Both the position numbers and the translations under genes were made by a program. Of a stretch of DNA of 64,000 nt, positions 44,658 through 56,196 are shown in pieces. The DNA is from Trichoplax adhaerens. Its lineage: Eukaryota > Placozoa > Uniplacotomia > Trichoplacea > Trichoplacidae. Where the stretch lies: positions 22,482-86,481 of the forward strand of contig NW_002060952.1 in the NCBI RefSeq assembly GCF_000150275.1, given 5' to 3'. Within the stretch, counting starts at the first letter, position 1; every line of letters starts with the position of its first letter. Below the pieces are notes generated by a model, which was not told where the DNA came from, searched no databases, and worked only from the letters and a program-made list of their open reading frames with translations.

Positions 44658-46510
44658 TGTACAGTACAGTACAGTACTGTACAGTCACGGACTAAGAAGA
44701 CCTGGACTGATCACTCTTGGACAGACAGACACTTTTGGTCTCATTGCCTCCGGATATTGTACCAAACAACTGGTTTTGACAGTACCTTAGTAGGGAGACA
44801 ATCGATTTTAAATTAAGTGACTTTTTCTAAATTAAGTAATATTACATTCAATCTTATTATCTGTTACTAAGTTCTGCTTGGGAACAGTTATATAAGTTAT
44901 ATAAAATCGTCGATGTGATTTAAATTAGTACCTGCCTCATTTGGTAAGAAAAGTCCGTCTGTCCGAAGGAGAGATCAGTCCAGTCCATGGTACAGTATTG
45001 TAAAATCTGGCGCCGAACCCCCCCAAAAAGAGACTGGTACTGTACTGTACAGTACAGAGTGGACGGGCTAATTTCTATGATTTTGGTGCAAACAGATGGA
45101 TTAAATTTTTTTTTTTTGGACAAATTTTATATCAGTCTATAGAAAAAGAGTTCATTTACACGAATCTGTCATCAAAATTTACGTACGACGTTTACTTTCA
45201 TCGTAATTATTAATTAAAGTACGCGAGACGCTACAGTACAAAGTAAAAATGAAGGTTTTGTAATCATTTCGCCAAAATGCAGCACAGTGTATTGTGTCCA
45301 ACACTTCGGTATGACACTACTTCAGTATGCAGACCCTCGATTTTGAAATTGACTGATTTTTTCTCAATGAAGTAATATTACGCTCAATCTTATTATCTGT
45401 TACTGAGTTGGGATTAAGTTCCGCTTGGAGGCAGTTAGGTAAGATCGTCGATGTTATTAGAATTAGTACCAATGATTTAGAAAGCAGACACGGAAGATCC
45501 ATACTACAGTACAGTAAGTAGTCATTTTTCGATACTCATTTGGTAGGGAATGTCCGTCTGTCTGAAGGAGTTTTCAGTCCAGGTCATCTTCTAGTAGTCC
45601 CATGACAGTGGTCGAGTTTCATCAACCAATGGGAACTAGCGGGCCTAGCCTAGTGTACAATACTGTATAATGTACGCTCGACTACTGTACTGTACAGTAC
45701 AGTATACTGAAGTTTGAACTGGTTTGACAATGGCCTCGGACTTACATCAGTATGGACATGGATATGGAGGTGGTTTGCATCATGAGCGCTACACTCCACT
45801 TTGTAATTCTTCTTTTTCTAAACTAAATAAAGTCACATTTTTACATTAAGCAGTTTATTAGGACATGAATGTATTCCAATTGATAGCTGTGATTCAGAAA
45901 TCAGGCACAGAAGATCCATACTCACTGCAAGTACTGTCTGTAACTGTATTTCGACATTATCGGCCGTCAAGTCCGTCCGATATTCCCTGCCTCGGATCAG
46001 CCTCGTGTCTTTTGTCCAACTACAATATCGGTGTCAGAGTCAAACGTGTACCGTACAGTACCAGGGAGCTTGGAGAGAAATACTGTACACTGTACACTGT
46101 ACAGCGTTTTAAATTTCCTTTTGGATACTTTAATTTCAACTGGGAAAAAATACAACTACAACTGACGGGCTAATGCAGTAGTTTATACCGACATTGAGCA
46201 TCATCCTTAAGTGAACTGTACAGTATGTATAGAAATGGTAGTATAGATGACATTTCTTTTCTACTTTTCTTCCAATATCTTGTAGGAAAACAATATTGCT
46301 GTACAACACTACCACCAGAATAAAGGTTGGAAAGCTTTTAGCACCATGATGGACTGCAGACTCCAATCCAATTGGTATTTACTGTATTTAGTAGGCCATG
46401 CTACCTGTACTATACAACACTATACAGTACAGTAGACAGACTGTGCAGCGTACAGTCTGGTACAGTACAATACGTACTGTACTGAACGTGCCGAGTACTG
46501 TACAGTCAGT
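44658..46510. repeat. Cluster of GTAC-containing palindromes
   Basis: Runs built from TACAGTAC and TACTGTAC recur at about 44658-44684, 45037-45057, 45508-45516, 45683-45704, 46081-46103 and 46420-46505. The copy at 45683-45704 is a perfect 22-bp palindrome centred between 45693 and 45694. The motif is almost absent elsewhere in the window apart from isolated hits. The last copy lies about 60 bp before the PRP19 ATG. Confidence 0.8.
44802..45588. repeat. Diverged direct repeat, units about 44802-44996 and 45338-45588
   Basis: The two units share blocks in the same order, for example TTATTATCTGTTACT, AATCGTCGATGT against GATCGTCGATGT, CTCATTTGGTA, GTCCGTCTGTC and CAGTCCA. Unit two has an insertion carrying GGAAGATCCATACTAC. 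A third, partial unit lies at about 45815-45990 (CAGAAGATCCATACTCAC). Part of the unit also occurs inverted at about 44690-44760. The group looks like an old, rearranged repeat family rather than coding DNA. Confidence 0.7.
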
Positions 46511-46565
46511 ATTTTGAGTGTGCGCAGAGTCTCAACACGTGTCCTTTGCCGTTACGATCAAGAAA

Positions 46566-49500
46566 ATGGCGCTGATATGCTCAAGTAAGTCCTAAGATAG
46601 CTTTTACTCTTGATCGTTAGGAATCATTTCGGCTGTTGTACAAGTAGAAATAGCGATGAGCATTCTAAGATAGGAATGGTCTGTGCATGGATCAAACTAC
46701 TTTGTATTCTACTGGTAGAATGATGACCATTGAGTTGATTCGTGTTGAAGAAGTGACTGTAGTAGTGTCAATGCTCGAGCAGCAAGTGCATTTTCTTACC
46801 GCTCCAAGCACAAGTTTCCTAGTAATTAAGCTTCAAAGTAGTCGTTACTGATGATGCTATGCTTTAATACATTAGGAATAAAATCAATAGATCGGTTGAT
46901 TGCGTACTCTTGTATACCATGATTTTCGTGATAAAATGCGTTAGCGTTTCAACACCGTAAAAAACGACATCATGATCATTTCAGTGTCCAAGTAGATCAA
47001 CGCATAGGAGATGCGTACGCGTCTTGTCCTTGATTCAACTCGATCATGCAAAGAATCGTCATTTCTGCGACCTGATACTGTAGCTGATTGCTATTCTAAG
47101 GATAAAAGCCGCTATGGCTACTTGGAAGCACACGCCATCAAGTCATCATCTTCATATCTTCTCTATTCTGTAGCCACTTCAAGCTCAAGTACTGTAATAC
47201 GTATCATTGACAAGTATAGTTCTAGTCATACTGTACTATAGTCGATTTCACAAGCGACGCGTAGATTGCACAATTTCCATTGGCCATGCTCATGATGGGC
47301 ATACTGTAGTAATCCGTGGTTATAGTCTTCAATAACTTACTACTGTATACTTTAATATGTCATGCTTGCAATCTTGTCATAAATGAATGCTTTATTAATT
47401 GACAGTATGCAACGAAGTCCCGGAGGAACCAGTGTTATCGCTAAAATCGAATTGTATATTTGAGAAACGATTGATCGTCAAGTATATCAAGGAAAACGGC
47501 AAAGATCCCGTATCTGGCGATGATATTGAAGAAGCTGATTTAGTCAACATTAATTGTAAGTAGAAATTTTCATTTCTCAAGATATAAATGTTCATAGATA
47601 AAAGTAAAGTAATATCTCACTTGGCGATCAGCAAGTTCACTTGTTGTATTAACATTGTACTAGTATCAGTTTTGTAGTTGGAGAGAATGATCAACAGCGC
47701 TTTTACGTGCTAGTATGATACTCTGGACTATACTTTGATTTATGCCTAGAAAAGAATGCTTCTATAGTCTATATTTTATCGTACAGTATTATACATATCT
47801 GTTAACACTTACCTTGGCAACAAGCTCTTGAACTAAAATACTGCACTTGAATACTTAAATTATATGTTAGCCACACCAGTATCAAAGCCTCGGCCACCTT
47901 CTGCAACCAGCATACCTGCGCTATTGAAATCGTTACAAGATGAATGGGTAAATAGAGAAATAGGAACCTTCTGAATTTTGACCAAAATTGCATGTAAAAA
48001 AATTGTAAACTAACTGATACTTTGTACTTAGGATGCCTGTATGCTTCATAGTTATACCTTAAGGCAGCAATTGCAGACTACCCGACAAGGTTTGATACCA
48101 AGTGCTATGATAATGGGCATTTTATTTATAGGCTTTAGAATAGCGATAAGCATCCAGTGAGATAATTTTATATCAATCTTCATGTCTTATTTCTCGTATT
48201 GTTCCTTTAGAGTTGTCGCATGCTTTATATCAGCATGATGCAGCATGTCGTGTCATCGCTCGTTTAACTAAAGAACTTACAGCTGCTAGAGAAGGTAACG
48301 ATATAGTTAACAAAAAAGTCTTATCCAAATTTCGCAAACATACAATTGTCACACATAGATATGATTGCTGATATGCATTGATTGAAGAATACAATACTTT
48401 GCACTCAATGTGATCTCTCGTTCGACATTTCTTCCTCAGCTTTAGCAACATTGAAACCTCAAGCTGGCGTTTCGGCTCCTGCTGCTGGCGCTCAGCCTGT
48501 GGTAAGTTTGATGCTTCAACTTCGTTAAAGGGTTACTTGCATGGGTAATAGTAGAAATCTCTCAAATGGTCTTGAACAACTTCTAATTATATACTGTATG
48601 TGCTTGACATGCTATCTTGCTTCATTAAGGAACAAATGGAAGTTGAAGATGCAACGCAGGTTAGCATAGCGTCTTTAAAGTTAATGAATACATATACATA
48701 CTCTATATTCAGTCCGACCTTACTATGTATGCTGTAAATTGTTAATATCTCGCAACAATGATGATCGTAATAATCACCATCTTTCGAATGATGGCAAACA
48801 TATGATTTTATATTTTCTTGTCATCTGAGATGCGAAAAACTATCCTTAAACTTAAATTACTGATGATTAAATGGTCTTGATTAATAACGTCTCATACTGT
48901 GTATTTAAAAATAGGAAATTGGTCTTACGAAGGCAATAATACAAAAGGTAGGTGGCTAATAACTGTCTAAAATTTATCATGATATACTTGTATTGTAAAA
49001 TTCTAACTGATTTAATTTTTCTCAATCTCGTTCCTTTAGCTACAAGATACGTCAGTTGCTTTGACTTCGGAACGTAAAAAGGTAAGAGAACGACCATCGC
49101 TTACTGTATTCTGATTGGACGCCGATTCAGTTTTGCATCCATCTTAAGTACTACGGTGGTCTTCAATTTACTGTTTCATCAATAGGGTAGCATTAAAGTA
49201 TTTTTCTTTTTTTGTTTCAGAGAGGTAAAACTATACCTGAAGGTTTAGCTAAGACAAGCGACATCAGCAAATACGCAGAAATAGCCTCACTTCCTGTCAG
49301 TACCGCTTACAATTGATCTAACGATCGCCTAGAGTCAGTTTTCATGTACATAGTATAACCTGACTTGCAATTGTTTCACTTAGGGTTTGCATAGTGCTAG
49401 TGCTAAAGGAATTTTGACCATTGATTTGCAAGGCGGCAATCCTTCTAGAATAGTAACAGGTAAGGTGCTCCATAATGTACTCTTATATTTTCGAATTGCT

Positions 49501-51155
49501 GATCGTTAATTTAAAAATATCTCCTGGATTAACGGATTTTGAATAATTATCTATTTTAGGTGGAGTAGATAAAAACGTCGTCGTATTTGATCGTACAGAA
49601 GATAAGATTATTGCGACGCTAAAGGGTCACTCCAAGAAAGTTAACAAAGTCATATATCATCCGAATGAGGTAGCGCAAATCGTTAACTGTCAACAATATT
49701 TACTGTTCTGATACGCTATTGCATTGTACGTAGGATATTGTTTTTAGTGGTTCTCAGGATTCTACCGTACGTGTTTGGTCAGTACCGGAATCGTCGTCCC
49801 GACATATGATAAAGGTTAGCTATATATATCGTAAAGAATTTATTGGTTGATATTGTCACAAGAAAATAACATATTATACTATCGTACAGGTCCATGAGAA
49901 AGCAATCACTGGCGTCAGTTTGCATGCTACAGGTATATTTTTTATATGCATATTTTTGAACAGAAAATATCTCCTACGACAAGATTATTATAATTGCTTT
50001 CCAAATATTTCTTCAGGCGAATACCTACTTACTAGCTCTGCGGATCAGGTAACGTACCATTCTTTTGATTCTTCAAGAAGCTGTATACATACTCTACCGT
50101 CACTAATTTACGGGATTATTTCGGCATCTAGTTATGGGCTTTCTCTGATCTTCAGTCTGGAAGAGTTATCACAAAGTCTGACCCTGGTGACAAACAAGAT
50201 GGTACGATTCATCGATTTTATACAACTGTTATCAAATTGTTAACAATAATGTTGTTTGCTTTAATCATAGAATTCACATGTGCCGAATTTCATCCTGACG
50301 GTCTTATCTTCGGTACTGGTACATCAGATGGGTTAGTATAATAATCTTTGTAGTCTCACCAACGCTATACCCGACTACAATCATTGTTCTTGTCAATTAA
50401 TTTATTTGCTAGGATCATTAAGATTTGGGACCTTAAAGAGAGAACCAATGTTGCAAATTTTAGCGGACATTCCGCATCAATTACTGATATATCATTCTCT
50501 GAAAATGGGTTAGAATCTAGATTTTAATAATGATTGATTTTATACTTCAATTAGATAATTTAATATGTGATATTTCTATTTAAAAAAAAAACAGATACTA
50601 TTTAGCAACAGCCGCCGAAGATAGCACGGTAAAACTATGGGATCTGCGAAAGTTGAAGAACTTTAAATCAATTACTTTGGATGACAGTGTGGTATGATGA
50701 GTTTGACAATCATTCTATTGACCGTTGATGATAATTTTATCAATCGGTAGTAAATTCGAATATGTAATTGTTGATATTTATAATACTATTAGGTTAAATC
50801 CGTATCTTTTGATCAAAGTGGTACTTATATGGTAATCGGTGGATCTGATATACGGTTAGCCATTTTTGTAGTATAATAGATATCGCACTGACCAAGACCA
50901 TGCTGTTCAGTAATCTAATCTTGCTATGTTGTGAATAATAGGGTATATTTATCCAAGCAATGGCAGCTTTTGAACACCTTATCAGGTTAGTTACCAAATG
51001 GAAGTGTGAAACCGTGTTACTGTTGAGTATTGATTTTATCTGGTTATTTAACGTTAGGTCACAGCGCTGATGTTACTGGAGTAAAATTCGGTTCTAATGC
51101 TTCCTGCATCGCGTCTTGCAGTATGGATCGTACTGTCAAATTCTTTGGTCTGTAA
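46566..51155 (+). CDS. PRPF19: Pre-mRNA-processing factor 19 (PRP19), 22 exons
   Basis: U-box E3 ubiquitin ligase and scaffold of the nuclear PRP19/NTC complex, needed for spliceosome activation and DNA-damage responses. The exons are 46566-46584, 47406-47555, 47871-47947, 48032-48089, 48211-48294, 48440-48501, 48630-48659, 48915-48947, 49040-49081, 49221-49295, 49384-49459, 49560-49669, 49734-49814, 49890-49932, 50017-50048, 50132-50201, 50271-50331, 50413-50508, 50595-50691, 50793-50854, 50942-50985 and 51058-51155. They sum to 1500 nt in one frame, 499 residues against about 504 in human. The U-box (starting [15 protein letters not shown]) spans about 1-70, the tetramerising coiled coil about 70-137 ([15 protein letters not shown]), and WD40 repeats run from about 211 to the end ([32 protein letters not shown]-term DRTVKFFGL). 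All junctions are GT-AG. The exon 10 donor (CCT/GTCAGT) is the least standard one. Confidence 0.96.
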
Positions 51156-51466
51156 TACGGAATCTTGGATATTGACCTTTAGCGGGTCTTTACTCGCGTA
51201 GATTTACTTAAATTCTTGATAGCCTGTTCTATGCACTTTCAAGAAGTTCACTACCCTAATTATTATTTCCTGTAGAATCTACAAAGTTCAAAAATCATCT
51301 GTATATTAATTATAGTACCTGATAAGAATGTCAGTAAGACTATCGGTTCATTCGAAATGTAGAACATGTTTTTGACTTCTTTATGTACTAAACTATACGA
51401 ACCGTTGTTCGTTGTCTGTTAAAAATTATCTACTCTGAATGTAAATTAAAATGCGTGAATCTTGTA

Positions 51467-51483
51467 ACGGTGATGGACACCGT
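51467..51483. repeat. Short hairpin related to the CGGTA family
   Basis: ACGGTG pairs with CACCGT around a 5-nt loop and is followed by GAAAAG, as the hairpins near 10060 and 10200 are followed by GAA. It sits downstream of the PRP19 stop codon and could be a repeat relic. Confidence 0.4.
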
Positions 51484-52164
51484 GAAAAGTAAGGTAGCAC
51501 GATGAACTCGTACTTTACCAACTATTTGCAACTGAAAATAACTGTATTGCTGTTTGATAAGTTTGAAAATGTATAGCGAAACCCTTTTTTAAGCAATGTT
51601 TTCATACTGTTGCTTTATATCTTGCTGCAGAGCTAACAATTATAATTATGATGGTACGTCGACTAGTTAATAAAGCGAAAATTTGAAGACATGCGAAAAA
51701 CAAAAACGTTATGTGCATCGCGTAAAATTGGGTTCTTCACTCTATTAGTACAATGCTACATGGTAATCTATATCAGATTTCAGTACTATAAATGTCTAAA
51801 ATTCGCTAACTTTTGGAATTCCCTCATGGTATATCATTGCTTACTGTAGCACAGTGATTAGCTTACTGTGTAGTGCTATTATGACGTTATTAAAGTCGGT
51901 GATAACAGGTTCTTATATACAGGTTACAATTAGTTATCTGCACAGGATTAGGGTTAGGGTAACAGTCTGTACACTCCGGATCGTCGAGCTTCGCAATTAT
52001 TAGGTAATGACGCAATCCGCAACTTATCCCAAATTCGTCAATATAACTCTGTAATAGCAGGGACTAGCCAATAGTGCCATACTGTCCTATACTACTACTA
52101 CCTTGCCGTGCTGCAGGTCGGGTCCGGCTTTCCACCGCTCTCAACTGCTTGATAACGTCTATAG

Positions 52165-52172
52165 TGACGTAA
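52165..52172 (+). promoter_or_regulatory. CRE/bZIP-like site upstream of the ABC transporter gene
   Basis: TGACGTAA, a typical CREB/ATF/PAR-bZIP core, occurs about 270 bp before the ATG in a less AT-rich patch. An 8-bp match is weak evidence on its own. Confidence 0.25.
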
Positions 52173-52442
52173 CCACTTTCCGTTGTCAATATTCTCAAGA
52201 ATAAACTATCTAATTCTAGTGGAAATCGACTGATGATGGCCATTAGTAAATGATCGCGGAGGTATTTTTAGCCGAAATGAATTTATCTTCACTCTAATTT
52301 CTATTGCTATCCCTTTACCCTTTCGACTGATTGGATTAGAAGAAATTCAATTGCCATCGTAGACGATTAGACAACAATCCTTATCTATTGCCCGATCGAT
52401 TTATCTAAAGATATCTATTTTAACTTCTTCCATTGAATCATC

Positions 52443-55400
52443 ATGAAGGAAACTACTTTAAATTATACTTTAACTATTGTTATAGCATTGCTCGATCTTT
52501 TGATCTCTACGGTTATCATGATGCATGGAAATGATTATACCTTATTTATTGTCAATGCAGTATTCTACCAATTCGGTCTATCCAATTTTGATTTATGGTT
52601 ATTTTCTATCGTTCGTTTTGCACTATCGATCGGTTGCCTTCTTGGTATCATTCGCGGTAAGAATACTGCTATTAAAAGGATTAAGACAGCCATGAAAGCG
52701 AAATGGCTTGTTTTGATGATAACGATTGCTTATCTAGCATCCAAACTATTAGTGTCATTAGAATATAATGCATTCCATAGCCAACAATCATGGCTATGGG
52801 TAGCACTTGGTGTAACTCTCTTTTTTACCACTGTTTGGTTGAGTACAATCCACATGCTAACTCGATTATATTTTACTCCTGTTCACCGCCAAGAAGATAG
52901 CAACACTTTAACGGTTGGTGTTAATAGTAGTGAAGCAGGTAGCCAACAATCACTTGTCAGCAATGAATCAAGTGCGAGTAGTTTACAAAGTAATGATGAA
53001 AATATCCAAATTTCATCTTATTCTGCAACAACTTGGCAATTATTAAAGTTATGCAAACCTGATTGGCATTATATTTTTGGCGGATTTATATTTTTACTTG
53101 CAGCATCGGTAACGGAAATATTTATACCATACTTTGAAGGACATGTTATCAATGATATCGTCAAATCAACATCGGATACCCAAATTCGGGATGCCATTAT
53201 CACATTAGGACTAATTACTTTTGCCACTTCAGTTTGTACTGGGATCCGTGGTGGCTTATTTATGGTTGCAGTGGCACGAATGAATATCAGGATTCGAAAT
53301 TTACTTTTCCAATCTGTTGTCAAACAAGACATTAGCTTCTTTGATCAATCGACCACCGGTGAAATAACGTCTCGATTAACGTCAGATGTAACTAAAATGA
53401 GCGATGAAGTAACACTCAATATTAACACTTTCCTGCGTGGCATTATTAAAGTCATTGGTACTACTATCTTCATGTTCGTCTTATCCTTTCGTCTAACAGT
53501 AGTTACCTTAATCAGTTTACCACTTATCGCGATTATAGTTGACTATTTTGGAGAATGGTACAAGGTAAGAGATTCTACGTTTGCTCATATCCAAAATTGA
53601 TTGATGCAGTTTACAACAAATTAGTGTTATATCGTCAATATTTTTACTGCTTATTCAACTCACTTTTTTAACATCGATACCATAATGTATAAAGTAATCA
53701 TAGCTCCAGCATTGTAAATGGAGTTAAGAATGCTACAAATAATCCTTAGTGCCGTAATCATTCCGTTGCATGTGTTCATTCATTAATCAATCACTTATAT
53801 CTATTATATAAACTGCGTACTTAATCTTAACTAGCCAGTCCATGTTTTAGATGGGCAATACAGTACTATCGTTATGAATGATGATATTCTAAACAATGAT
53901 GTAACTAACTACATCTTGTCAATAATAAATTATCCAGAAACTATCGAAGAGCGTACAAGATTCATTAGCTAGTGCTAATGGCGTCGCAGAAGAAGTCTGT
54001 TCTTCTATCAAAACTGTCCGAAGTTTCGCTTGTGAGTCCTACGAAATCCAACGATATGCTAAAAAACTGAAAATAACTTACGGCCATAAATTGAAGCAAG
54101 CCATCCTTTATGCAGGGTTTGAATTTACTAACGAGGTAAAGTACTACGTAAATAAAATGCTATCTCAGCTTGTTCAAAAATTATAAATTTTTGTACCTAT
54201 ACCCGTAAAAGTATTTCAATTACTTTAGTAAAGCTTTGTCTTGCAGTATTACGTTTATAATCGTTGCTTAGAGCCCAATATCAAACTTTAGACTACCAAA
54301 ATATATTTCTATAACAATTAAATTATACTTATGTACCATCCAGAAGAAATTGTATGCTTACGGTATATTTATATTAGCTCTTTAATTTTTACTTTCAAAG
54401 ATAGGAAAGCTGAGAGAAGTTATCGTTCTCTTACTACTAATGTACATAACACTTCTCCTCTTGTTTATGTATAACAGCACAAATGCTTCAAATACTGAGA
54501 ACTTATTAATGGTTACAAATCGTGAAAGTAGTTGTCAACAGGGCCTGAATTACACTCTTATTTTTCGCCTGCATTAATACCTTCAATAAATCGATAAAGA
54601 TGCTTTCTTTAATGCAGTATTTATTATGAAGTAATCTTACTTTTACGATCGAATTTTCGGTTAAATGTCCTTTCAATTCTAAATTTTGTTGTAGATGTTG
54701 GATCTTGCTATTACCGTTGTAACCTTGTACTATGGTGGTCATCTAGTAATTACCGGTCAAATTTCAGGGGGAATGTTTATTGCTTTTATTTTATACCAGC
54801 TTGAAATGGGAGAGTCTGTCGAGGTATATTTAGAATCAACAAGAACGAAATGTAATTAGTTAGAGGATGTTTTAAAAATGTATTGAACTGTAATATGGAA
54901 CGCATTCAATATTATTCGATGACTCTCCTAACAGCTACGTTATTGATGTAATAGGACTTAGGTGAGGTTTACACTGGCTTAATGCAGGCAGTTGGCGCAG
55001 CAGATAAAGTTTTCGAACTGTTAGATCGAAAATCAGAATTTACTTGTAATGGTACATATGCACCTGCACAATTATCTGGCCATATCCAATTTAAGGATGT
55101 TTCTTTTTCCTATCCATCAAATCGTGAGCGAATGGTACTTGATAAGGTTTCATTTGAAGCTAAACCAGGGGAAGTTATTGCTCTCGTAGGACAAAGTGGT
55201 AGTGGAAAATCAACATGTATTAGCTTGTTAGAAAGATTTTACGAACCGGCAAGTGGAGAAATTTTAATAGATTCGCATCCTATATCGGAATATGATCACG
55301 AATATCTCCACCGTAAGGTAAATCCTAGTAATATAAAAAATCTATTTTTTCACATAATCTACTAGGCAAAATATAAGATTATTCTGCTAACCTTAGCTTT

Positions 55401-56196
55401 CATTACATCGATTTAAATAAATAAATAATATTAAAAGATATCGTAATGGTTATTTCAGATGGCTTTAGTTGGGCAGGAACCTGTATTATTTGCTCGTAAA
55501 CTTGAGGAAAATATAGCGTACGGTCACGAAAACTGCGAATTTGAAGATATTAGACAGTCAGCTATTGAAGCTAATGCGGACGAATTTATACAAGATCTTC
55601 ATCATGGTTATGGTGCTTACGCTGGCGAGCGAGGTCATAATCTATCAGGCGGTCAGAAACAAAGAATTGCCATTGCTAGAGCCATCGTTAGAAAGCCTTG
55701 CATTTTATTGCTTGACGAAGCAACCAGTGCCTTAGATGCATATAGTGAACACTTAGTAAGCTTTGTTACTTCAATCTAGTGATTAATCAACACGATCAAC
55801 ACTTTTCTTTACAATTTTAATGTTTTGAATTGGTATAATAGATATTTGAGGAAGTATACTGCAACATATATATAGTATCTGTTAACTAAATTGTTCATCT
55901 AATATAATTAGGTACAGCAAGCAATAAAGGCAAACTGCAAGAATAGAACAGTTATTATCATCGCTCATAGATTAAGTACCGTTGAAGATGCCGATAGAAT
56001 TTTGGTAATTGATAAAGGCAAAGTTGCTGAAGAAGGAAATCACTTTTCTTTATTAGCTAAGAATGGAATCTATACCAAACTGGTCAAGAACCAATTACTC
56101 AGCACGTCTAAAGATTCCCCTCAACAAGATGAACTTTGCTCAGATGCTGATCAAAAAAGCCCCACTACTCCTTCTCTAACAACTGAAGAGATTTAA
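52443..56196 (+). CDS. TAP/ABCB9-like half ABC transporter, copy 1 (6 exons)
   Basis: Half-size ABCB transporter of the TAP/TAPL group, which pumps peptides across ER or lysosomal membranes as a dimer. The exons are 52443-53564, 53938-54135, 54695-54823, 54955-55317, 55459-55755 and 55912-56196, all phase 0, giving 797 residues. The N-terminal TMD0 has about four membrane spans (within 8-140), followed by a Ser-rich linker (about 158-185). The core membrane domain starts near 210, with coupling-helix and loop motifs such as [17 protein letters not shown] (300-316). The NBD has A-loop Tyr in FSYP, Walker A GQSGSGKS (K568), Q-loop Q610, signature LSGGQ (666-670), Walker B ILLLDE (D690, E691) and H-loop H722, so ATP hydrolysis should be normal. 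The motif IS-YDH-YLHR and overall layout resemble ABCB9 most, but TAP1/TAP2-like identity is not excluded. A TMD0 in TAPL directs lysosomal targeting; that localisation is inferred here. A second copy lies 3.3 kb downstream. Confidence 0.92.

Larger units (their letters stand above)
41750..46565. other. Divergent intergenic region between NIT-GC4 and PRP19
   Basis: The two flanking genes point away from each other. From about 43800 to the PRP19 start the DNA is visibly less AT-rich than the array gaps and is filled with direct and inverted repeats and GTAC palindromes, described separately. It must contain both promoters, but no core promoter can be assigned. Confidence 0.5.
51156..52442. other. 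Intergenic DNA between PRP19 and the TAP/ABCB9-like gene
   Basis: This 1.3-kb gap holds a short hairpin (51467-51483), two telomere-like units (51948-51959) and a relatively GC-rich patch at about 52080-52150. A CRE/bZIP-like TGACGTAA lies at 52165-52172. The right part is the probable promoter of the ABC gene that starts at 52443. Confidence 0.45.

Noticed and set aside
45865-46173. 102-codon plus-strand open frame
   Set aside because: It crosses repeat units and GTAC palindromes; the frame follows from repeat composition and not from a gene.
47011-47241. 76-codon open frame in PRP19 intron 1
   Set aside because: It is Ser-rich, has no recognised family, and would not join PRP19 exon 1 or 2 in phase with the conserved protein.
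49920-50243. 107-codon plus-strand open frame
   Set aside because: It covers PRP19 exons and introns in the wrong frame; the correct exons here are 49890-49932, 50017-50048 and 50132-50201.
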